Source: Odoribacteraceae bacterium
GTDB taxonomy: Bacteria; Bacteroidota; Bacteroidia; Bacteroidales; Marinifilaceae
Length of the DNA: 11,038 bases
Assembly: GCA_031267995.1 (NCBI GenBank)
Contig: JAIRXZ010000100.1
Span: 1 to 11,038, forward strand
Direction of reading: 5' to 3'
This document shows, piece by piece, positions 6,240 through 11,038 of the stretch. Position 1 is the first letter of the stretch. Each line of letters opens with the position of its first letter. Made by a program: the position numbers and the translations under genes. The notes under the pieces are model-generated. The model was not told the origin of the DNA. It did no database searches and saw only the letters and a list, made by a program, of their open reading frames with translations.

Positions 6240-6986
6240 TTACATGTTCATCCCGCCGCAGACGTGGATCGTCTGGCCGGTGACGTAGGCGGAGAGGTCG
6301 GAGGCGAGAAAGAGGCACACCCGCGCGATGTCCTCCGGTGTTCCCCCCCGTTTCAGCGGGATCTTGGACGCCCACTCCTGGCGCACCTCTTCGGGGAGTT
6401 GCCCCGTCATTTCGGTGATGATGAAGCCGGGGGCTACCGCGTTGACGCGAATGTTACGGGATCCTAACTCCTTGGCCACGCTCTTGGTGAAGCCGATGAT
6501 CCCCGCCTTGGAAGCAGAGTAGTTGGCTTGCCCGGCGTTGCCGCTAACCCCCACCACGGAACTCATGTTGATGACGGAACCGCAGCGTTGACGCAGCATC
6601 ACGGCGGTGACCGCCTTGGTGAAGTTGAATACCGACTTGAGGTTGACGCCAATCACGGCATCCCACTGCTCCTCGCTCATGCGCATCAGCAGGCCATCCT
6701 TGGTGATGCCGGCGTTGTTCACGAGGATGTCCACCCGACCGAAGTCGCGGGTAATCTCCTCCACCGTCGAGGCCGTGGCAGCGAAATCGGCCGCGTTGGA
6801 AGCGTACATCTTCGTCTTCACGCCCGTGGCGGCGATCTCCGCCTCGGTAGCCAGGGCGATATCGTCGCGCCGCAAGTCGGTAAAGGCGACGCTGGCGCCC
6901 TGTCTCGCGAACTCAAGCGCCACGGCTTTCCCGATCCCGCGCGATGCCCCGGTGACGACGGCAATTTTTCCTTCTAATAGTTTCAT
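6240..6986 (-). CDS. fabG: 3-oxoacyl-[acyl-carrier-protein] reductase FabG
   Basis: This 248-residue classical short-chain dehydrogenase is of FabG length. FabG performs the NADPH-dependent reduction of 3-oxoacyl-ACP to 3-hydroxyacyl-ACP in cytoplasmic fatty-acid synthesis. The cofactor motif TGASRGIG is at 12-19 and NNAG at 90-93. N115, S143, Y156 and K160 form the catalytic tetrad, with S-Y and Y-K spacings of 13 and 4 as in E. coli FabG. PGFIITEMT (186-194) and the C-terminal VTGQTIHVCGGMNM (235-248) are FabG-like. The start gives the usual MKLLEGKIAVVTGASRGIG N-terminus. The gene stands alone between a divergent promoter region and its own terminator, not inside a fab cluster. Many FabG paralogs act on other 3-oxoacyl substrates, but the motifs make this a good candidate for the housekeeping enzyme. 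Confidence 0.93.
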   Translation of the reverse strand: MKLLEGKIAVVTGASRGIGKAVALEFARQGASVAFTDLRRDDIALATEAEIAATGVKTKMYASNAADFAATASTVEEITRDFGRVDILVNNAGITKDGLLMRMSEEQWDAVIGVNLKSVFNFTKAVTAVMLRQRCGSVINMSSVVGVSGNAGQANYSASKAGIIGFTKSVAKELGSRNIRVNAVAPGFIITEMTGQLPEEVRQEWASKIPLKRGGTPEDIARVCLFLASDLSAYVTGQTIHVCGGMNM

Positions 6987-6996
6987 AGCTTTTCTT

Positions 6997-7020
6997 GTTT
7001 TTAGGGTTTATTCAAATGTA
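6997..7020 (-). promoter_or_regulatory. fabG -7 box and AACCCTAAAAAC leader
   Basis: On the minus strand TACATTTG (7020-7013) is an exact TAnnTTTG box. Four nt later comes AACCCTAAAAAC (7008-6997), then the 10-nt purine-rich AAGAAAAGCT, then ATG. No TTTG -33 element is seen at the expected distance. If this -7 box is used, the transcript begins inside or just before the leader motif. The same motif at the same distance precedes hutI. Confidence 0.5.
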
Positions 7021-7061
7021 AAGGGCTTCTTCTTTCTCTCGCGTTCGACGCCCTCGCGGGG

Positions 7062-7069
7062 CAAATGTA
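7062..7069 (-). promoter_or_regulatory. Second upstream -7 box for fabG
   Basis: TACATTTG is repeated exactly on the minus strand, 49 bp upstream of the proximal box, as part of the 9-bp direct repeat CAAATGTAA (7013-7021 and 7062-7070). It could be a second fabG promoter. No correctly spaced -33 element is visible. Confidence 0.35.
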
Positions 7070-7081
7070 ACGATTTTTCCA

Positions 7082-7089
7082 TAGTTTTG
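7082..7089 (+). promoter_or_regulatory. -7 box for the AlaX-like gene
   Basis: TAGTTTTG on the plus strand matches TAnnTTTG exactly. Transcription would start near 7096, leaving about 30 nt before the ATG at 7126. No -33 TTTG is visible at 19-23 nt upstream. The leader is A-rich (AAGTAAAAACAGAATAG) with no strong Shine-Dalgarno, as is common in Bacteroidota. Confidence 0.45.
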
Positions 7090-7125
7090 CAGCAAGTAAA
7101 AACAGAATAGCAAGAACCAAACGAC

Positions 7126-7584
7126 ATGGAAGAACCGATCTTGAACGAACACAACAAACAGGAATATCCCCCGATGCACACCGTCGAGCATATCCTGAAC
7201 CAGACGATGATCCGCCTCTACGGCTGCCCGCGATCGCGGAATACCCACATCGAGCGGAAGAAAGGGAAGTGCGATTACCACCTCCCCAACGCGCCGACGG
7301 GAGAGGAGATCAGCCTCATCGAGGAACGCGTGAACGAGGTCATCGCCCGCCGCCTTCCGGTGGAGATCTCCTTCGCCGACCGGGACGAACTCCCCGCCGG
7401 CATCGACCTGAGCAAGCTTCCGGGGGACGCGAGCCAGACTTTGCGCCTCGTCCGCGTGGGCGACTACGACGTTTGCGCGTGCCTCGGCGCGCACGTGGCC
7501 AACACCTCCGAGATCGGCGCGTTCAAGATCCTGTCGTTCGACTACAACGCGCCCGTCCTCCGCCTCCGGTTCAAGGTGACGTGA
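7126..7584 (+). CDS. AlaX-like free-standing tRNA-editing domain protein
   Basis: This 152-residue protein consists of the tRNA-editing (tRNA_SAD) domain of alanyl-tRNA synthetase, without aminoacylation or anticodon regions. Proteins of this kind (AlaX) hydrolyse mischarged tRNA-Ala, usually seryl-tRNA-Ala, in trans. The zinc site is visible: H18 and H22 in HTVEHILN, and C119 and H123 in CLGAHVANTSEIGAFKI, which mirrors the AlaRS motif CxGTHVxxTGEIG with Ala replacing Thr. Length fits the short AlaX class, which lacks the N-terminal glycine-rich subdomain. Segment SRNTHIERKKGKCDYHL (37-53) looks like a group-specific signature. The start at 7126 is preferred because it follows a -7 box at usual distance; Met17 is an alternative that would leave the zinc site at the very N-terminus. 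It is the only plus-strand gene, divergent from fabG and convergent with ftcD. Its amino-acid specificity is not determinable here. Confidence 0.85.
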   Translation: MEEPILNEHNKQEYPPMHTVEHILNQTMIRLYGCPRSRNTHIERKKGKCDYHLPNAPTGEEISLIEERVNEVIARRLPVEISFADRDELPAGIDLSKLPGDASQTLRLVRVGDYDVCACLGAHVANTSEIGAFKILSFDYNAPVLRLRFKVT

Positions 7585-7601
7585 GCGGCTTCAAGGTGAC
7601 G
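7570..7601 (+). repeat. 12-bp direct repeat spanning the AlaX-like gene stop
   Basis: TTCAAGGTGACG occurs at 7570-7581 (last codons of the gene) and at 7590-7601 (just past the TGA at 7582-7584). With similar flanks (CGG before, GA after) it looks like a short tandem duplication of about 20 bp. It occupies most of the 32-nt gap to the convergent ftcD stop. No terminator hairpin is evident in that gap. Confidence 0.7.
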
Positions 7602-7616
7602 CGACTCGCGTCGCCG

Positions 7617-9308
7617 TTACATCCTCCCTCGGACGACGTCGAGTATCTCCTTTTCGCGCCGGCACGCCTCTTCCGCGACGCGCTCCCCGCGCTCGAGGAT
7701 ATCACCGGCAAAGGCGCGATCATCAAGCCCGGCAGCGTTAATCTTCACGTTCAGAAACGCGCCCAGCACGCCGGCGCGAGCCACCAGCGCGCCCACTCCC
7801 GCGTCGGTAACGGAATTGGGATTGCCCTCCTCGGCCATCGCCCGCGCCACCTCCATGCAATCATTGCACAACGTCATCACGCGGAAAGGCACCTCGGTGG
7901 CATACCGGGTAGCCTCCTGGATAGCGCGTTTCCGGGCGGCCTTCTCCTCCTCGCTCTCCCGCGGCAGCTCCCGCGCGGCCATGATCGCGTTGAAGGCGCG
8001 GGTATCCTCGTCCACCATCCTCAAAAGTTCCACCTGCAGCGCTTTGGCTCGCTCGGCGTGCCCGCTGAACTCCTCCCAGCGATCGTCCCAACCCCGTTTG
8101 TGCGCGGAGAGATTGGCCACCATCCCCGCCAGGGAAGCCCCCAGCGCGCCGGCATACGCGGAGATAGAGCCGCCTCCGGGAGCGGGAGACTCGGAGCAGG
8201 TTTCATCAGCGAAAGCCGCGAGGGTCATCCCCGCCAGCTTCCTCTTCCCCCCGTTCTCCTCGTCCTCGAGGACGTACTCGATCACCCGTTCGCGCGGGTT
8301 AAAGGGGGCCAGATCGTCCAGCCCCAGCGACTTCACGGCGATCTTGATCAACTCCGCGTCGGGCACGCCGGTGGATCGCTGCTGCTTGCGGAGAAAATAC
8401 CGCCCCGCGTCCAGCATCGCGCGGAGAGGCACCAGCCCTACCAGCTCAGATCCGGTCACTCGGATCCCTCTTTCGGCGGCCTTCCGGCACGTTTCGTCGA
8501 AAGCCGCGTGCACGGGCGTGATGCTGATGTCCGTGAGATTCATTGATATCTGGGCGATGCCGTACTCCTCGATAAACCACCCGATAGCCTTCACCGCCTT
8601 GAGCGTCCCGGGCTGCACGCGCGGCTTCCCGCGGTCGTCCAGCACCTTTTTCCCGGCCTCGTCGGTCACGACGCGTCCCCTTTCCCGGACGTCAAAAGCG
8701 ATAGCGTTCGCCCTTCGCGTTGAAGTGGTATTGAGATTAATATTGTACGCCACCAGGAAATCTCTCGCCCCGATAGCGACGGCTCCCGTCCTCGCCGTCC
8801 AGTCATCCAGCTCGCGAGGCCCGAAGTCAGGCCCCCAATCCTCGCTCTTCAATCGCTCGCCCAGCGCCTCGTACTCCCCGGCGCGACAGCTGGCGAGATT
8901 CGCCCGCGCCGGCGTCGATGCAGCCCGCTCGTACATGTACGCGGGCACCCGCAACTCCTCCCCAACGCGCCGTGCGAGGGCGCGGGCGTACGTCACCGTC
9001 TCCTCCATGCTGATGCCCGCGACGGGAATCAGCGGGCACACGTCGGTAGCCCCGAAGCGCGGGTGCGCCCCCTTGTGCTTCCTCATGTCGATCAGCGCGG
9101 CGGCCTTCTTCATCGCCCGGAAAGCGGCCTCGCACACCTCTTCGGGCGTCCCGACGAAAGTCATCACCGTCCGGTTGGTAGCCTTCCCCGGGTCGACGTT
9201 CAGCAATTTCACCCCCTCCACCTCCCGGATGGTAGCGGCGATCTGTTCGATAACGCGCGCGTCGTTCCCCTCGCTGAAATTGGGGACACATTCGATTAAT
9301 TTTCTCAT
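7617..9308 (-). CDS. ftcD: Fused glutamate formimidoyltransferase / formimidoyl-THF cyclodeaminase
   Basis: This 563-residue bifunctional enzyme performs the last steps of histidine degradation. It moves the formimino group from formiminoglutamate to tetrahydrofolate, releasing glutamate, then deaminates the product to 5,10-methenyl-THF and ammonia. The transferase half (about 1-335) begins ECVPNFSEG and contains HKGAHPRFGATDVCP (78-92); H82 coincides with the catalytic His82 of porcine FTCD. Other marks are YNINLNTT (188-195) and MNLTD (256-260). A charged linker near 340-358 leads to the cyclodeaminase half (about 360-563), with SPAPGGGSISAYAGALGASL (374-393), MVDEDTRAFN (431-440) and NPNSVTDAGVG (496-506). 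The start gives the standard N-terminus. It lies 30 nt after hutI, so the two are probably one transcript. Many bacteria encode the halves separately; here they are fused as in animals. No truncation is seen. Confidence 0.95.
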   Translation of the reverse strand: MRKLIECVPNFSEGNDARVIEQIAATIREVEGVKLLNVDPGKATNRTVMTFVGTPEEVCEAAFRAMKKAAALIDMRKHKGAHPRFGATDVCPLIPVAGISMEETVTYARALARRVGEELRVPAYMYERAASTPARANLASCRAGEYEALGERLKSEDWGPDFGPRELDDWTARTGAVAIGARDFLVAYNINLNTTSTRRANAIAFDVRERGRVVTDEAGKKVLDDRGKPRVQPGTLKAVKAIGWFIEEYGIAQISMNLTDISITPVHAAFDETCRKAAERGIRVTGSELVGLVPLRAMLDAGRYFLRKQQRSTGVPDAELIKIAVKSLGLDDLAPFNPRERVIEYVLEDEENGGKRKLAGMTLAAFADETCSESPAPGGGSISAYAGALGASLAGMVANLSAHKRGWDDRWEEFSGHAERAKALQVELLRMVDEDTRAFNAIMAARELPRESEEEKAARKRAIQEATRYATEVPFRVMTLCNDCMEVARAMAEEGNPNSVTDAGVGALVARAGVLGAFLNVKINAAGLDDRAFAGDILERGERVAEEACRREKEILDVVRGRM

Positions 9309-9338
9309 ATTTTCTATTTCAATTTACTTGTTGATCAT

Positions 9339-10586
9339 TCAGACGGCATTTCCATCGATAAAAACGGCCTCTATCCAGTCGCTCCCGAAAGCGTAGGGGA
9401 GATACGCCACGCCCGGCACCGGCTTGGTGATGAAGAAGCTGGCGCGCTTCCCGACGGCGATGCTGCCAAGCTCCTCCTCCGCACCCATGGCGTACGCCGC
9501 GTTGAGGGTGACGGCGTTAATAGCCTCCTCCGGCACCATTTTATAGTTGATGCAGGCGAGGGAGAGGATGAAACGCATGTTTCCGGAGGGGGACGAACCG
9601 GGATTGTAGTCGGAAGCGAGGGCAACCGGCAACCCCGCCCGGATCATCTCCCGCGCCGGCGAGCGTGGGAGGCCCAGGAAGAAAGCCGCGCCCGGCAAGA
9701 TGGTGGGCATCGTTTCGGAGCCGAGGAGGGCGGCGATCTCCCCCTCGCCAACGTGTTCCAGGTGGTCGACCGAGAGGGCGTTATACTTGACCCCCACCTG
9801 CACGCCTCCCGACGGGGCGAGTTCGTTGGCGTGAATCTTCGCCCTCAGGCCGTGCTTCATGCCGGCATTGAGGATCCGGTCGGTCTCCTCGACGGTGAAA
9901 AAACCCTTGTCGCAGAAGACGTCGATATAATCGGCCAGCTCCTCGGCGGCCACGAGGGGAATCATCTCGTTGATCACGAGGTCGACGTACTCCGCCTGGC
10001 GTCCCTTGTACTCTCCCGGCACGGCGTGCGCGCCGAGGAACGTCGACTTGATGGTGAGGGGCGAGATCTCTTTCAATCGCCTGATCACGCGCAGCATCTT
10101 CAGCTCGCTGGCGGTATCCAGCCCGTACCCGCTTTTAATCTCCACTGCCCCGGTGCCTTGCGCGGCGATCTCGCGCAGACGTTCGGCCGCCGCTTCCAGG
10201 AGCTCCTCCTCGCTGGCCTCCCGGAGCCGCGCTGCCGAGTTGAGGATGCCGCCCCCGCGACGGGCAATCTGCTCGTAGGAGAGTCCTTTGATCTTATCGA
10301 TGTACTCTACCTCGCGACTCCCGGCGTTGACGAGGTGCGTGTGCGGGTCGCAGAACGTGGGGAGGACGAGTCTCCCTGTCGCGTCGATCTCTTGAAAAGT
10401 TTCGTTGCCGAGAGTCTCCTCGTTGAACTCCTGCATGGCGCCAAACGCGGCGACTCGTCCGTTTTCGACGAGGAGATAGGCATCTTCGATGGTCTCCACG
10501 TTTGCCATCTCCTCGCCTGCCGCCCAACGTCGGGGTGTCTTTTCCACTTGTACAAGTTGTTTGATATTAGTGACGATAGTCTTCAT
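9339..10586 (-). CDS. hutI: Imidazolonepropionase HutI
   Basis: This 415-residue amidohydrolase hydrolyses 4-imidazolone-5-propionate to N-formimino-L-glutamate, the third step of histidine catabolism, in the cytoplasm. Metal ligands are visible: H82 and H84 in CDPHTHLV (79-86), H252 in KIHANELAPSGG (250-261) and D326 in ALASDYNPGSSPSGNM (322-337). Family marks also include VEIKSGYGLD (148-157), LGAHAVPGEY (184-193) and VDHLEHVGEGE (273-283). The length matches characterised HutI proteins (about 405-420). The Met at 10586 is preferred because it follows an AACCCTAAAAAC leader and gives the expected short N-terminal beta domain. It is the promoter-proximal gene of a hutI-ftcD pair. hutH (histidine ammonia-lyase) and hutU (urocanase), required to form its substrate, are not adjacent on the upstream side, which is repeat DNA. 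Confidence 0.96.
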   Translation of the reverse strand: MKTIVTNIKQLVQVEKTPRRWAAGEEMANVETIEDAYLLVENGRVAAFGAMQEFNEETLGNETFQEIDATGRLVLPTFCDPHTHLVNAGSREVEYIDKIKGLSYEQIARRGGGILNSAARLREASEEELLEAAAERLREIAAQGTGAVEIKSGYGLDTASELKMLRVIRRLKEISPLTIKSTFLGAHAVPGEYKGRQAEYVDLVINEMIPLVAAEELADYIDVFCDKGFFTVEETDRILNAGMKHGLRAKIHANELAPSGGVQVGVKYNALSVDHLEHVGEGEIAALLGSETMPTILPGAAFFLGLPRSPAREMIRAGLPVALASDYNPGSSPSGNMRFILSLACINYKMVPEEAINAVTLNAAYAMGAEEELGSIAVGKRASFFITKPVPGVAYLPYAFGSDWIEAVFIDGNAV

Positions 10587-10596
10587 CTTTCTTTTC

Positions 10597-10636
10597 GTTT
10601 TTAGGGTTGCAAAAGCGATTCAGGGTGGCAAAAGTA
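10597..10636 (-). promoter_or_regulatory. hutI -7 box and AACCCTAAAAAC leader
   Basis: On the minus strand TACTTTTG (10636-10629) matches the Bacteroidota -7 consensus TAnnTTTG. AACCCTAAAAAC (10608-10597) follows, then GAAAAGAAAG (10 nt), then ATG. No TTTG -33 element stands at the expected spacing. The 12-nt leader motif and its 10-nt distance to the start codon are identical to fabG. No obvious HutC-type operator or histidine/urocanate riboswitch is seen. Confidence 0.5.
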
Positions 10637-10744
10637 TGTTTTTCGCGGCCGAATAACGAACGAGCACGGGGATATCCACGTGCCCGGCACTATTTTTAAC
10701 CTTTTTTTCTTGGGGAAGGGGAGGAGCCTGGCGAGTCTTTGAGC

Positions 10745-10783
10745 AATTGTCACGAGACAATTCACGATTCTCGCGAGTGAATT
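10745..10783. repeat. Two overlapping small dyads
   Basis: AATTGTC-ACGA-GACAATT (10745-10762) is a perfect 7-bp stem with a 4-nt loop. It shares its last AATT with a second dyad, AATTCAC (10759-10765) and GTGAATT (10777-10783), whose loop contains TCGCGA. Neither is followed by a T-run, so they are not obvious terminators. They belong to the repeat-rich, gene-free stretch 10637-11038. Confidence 0.6.
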
Positions 10784-10792
10784 TGGCCTTCC

Positions 10793-10849
10793 CGGTGGCT
10801 GAGCTTGTCGAAGCCACGACCGCGAGGGCTTCGACAGGCTCAGCCACCG
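10793..10849. repeat. REP-type long inverted repeat
   Basis: Arms of 23 nt at 10793-10815 and 10827-10849 (beginning CGGTGGCTGAGC, ending TCGAAGCC on the left arm) are complementary except for one T:G pair, with an 11-nt loop. This CGGTGGCTGAG...GTCGAAGCC palindrome belongs to a REP-like family that I recall as widespread in bacterial genomes. It does not resemble the repeats at the left end of the window. Confidence 0.85.
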
Positions 10850-10856
10850 TAACGGT

Positions 10857-11038
10857 ACGCGTCTTTGGCTCAAAAGCACGCGTCTTTGGCTCAAAAGCAC
10901 GTGCTTTTGGCTCAAAAGCACGCGTCTTTGGCTCAAAAGCACGCGTCGTTGGCTCAAAAGCACGTGTCTTTGGCTCAAAAGCACGTGTCTTTGGCTGAAA
11001 AGCACGTGCTTTTGGCTGACATGCACGCGTCTGTGGCT
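10857..11038. repeat. 21-bp tandem array (at least 8.6 units), continues past window
   Basis: Units start at 10857 and every 21 bp thereafter: eight full units, then 14 nt to the window edge. The consensus is ACGCGTCTTTGGCTC followed by AAAAGC, with variants ACGTGC or ACGTGT at the start. Each unit combines a hairpin (CTTTTG-GCT-CAAAAG in its best form) with a GCACGTGC or GCACGCGT junction. The period is a multiple of three, so frames stay open on both strands. These frames also run through the adjacent REP, so coding is unlikely. Confidence 0.9.

Noticed and set aside
6106..6375. Upstream extension of the lipoprotein frame to 6375
   Set aside because: It overlaps fabG in another frame, runs through the terminator hairpin and would bury the lipoprotein signal peptide. 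The start at 6105 gives a perfect lipobox.
10680..10712. Possible plus-strand terminator (GTGC-CCG-GCAC followed by T-rich sequence)
   Set aside because: The stem is only 4 bp and no plus-strand gene reads into it.
10601..11026. Minus-strand 141-codon frame with heptapeptide repeats (LSQRRVL type)
   Set aside because: It arises because the 21-bp array has a period divisible by three. It continues through the REP palindrome and the hutI promoter, and the opposite strand is open too.

Overview
This 11 kb window looks like chromosomal DNA from a member of the Bacteroidota, most likely the order Bacteroidales. The reasons are several upstream regions with the Bacteroidota-type -7 box (TAnnTTTG), weak or absent Shine-Dalgarno sequences, a DUF6340-type lipoprotein, and gene families and lengths usual for that order. 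Coding DNA is clearly GC-rich while the short intergenic regions are AT-rich. I cannot name the genus from sequence alone.

Layout. Positions 1-738 hold no gene. They are a nest of palindromes and tandem repeats: a mosaic of REP-like hairpins (6-356), a 41-bp unit repeated twice (380-461), a GC-rich terminator-like palindrome (465-485), and a different 41-bp unit repeated six times (481-726). A minus-strand cluster of three genes follows. In transcription order it is a DUF6340-type lipoprotein (6105-5152), a YqhD-like NADPH-dependent iron/zinc alcohol dehydrogenase (5142-4003) and a 1086-residue RecB/AddA-type helicase-nuclease (3999-739), with gaps of only 9 and 3 nt. Upstream is fabG (6986-6240, minus), closed by a strong hairpin terminator at 6181-6219 and followed by a plausible promoter for the lipoprotein cluster. 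A divergent promoter region (6987-7125) separates fabG from the only plus-strand gene, a small AlaX-like tRNA-editing protein (7126-7584).

Convergent to that gene is a histidine-degradation pair read on the minus strand: hutI (10586-9339), then a fused formiminotransferase-cyclodeaminase, ftcD (9308-7617). Together they convert imidazolonepropionate to glutamate and load the one-carbon unit onto tetrahydrofolate. hutH and hutU are not in the window. Positions 10587-11038 are again gene-free: the hutI promoter and leader, small dyads, a 57-bp REP-type inverted repeat (10793-10849) and a 21-bp tandem array (10857 to the window end).

The protein-coding content is mostly housekeeping and catabolic. 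I see no phage, insertion sequence, CRISPR array, RNA gene or defence island, and no convincing new multi-gene system. The unexplained material is the repeat DNA at both ends, an identical 12-nt leader motif placed exactly 10 nt before the start codons of fabG and hutI, and a possible slippage tract and a minisatellite inside the helicase-nuclease gene.
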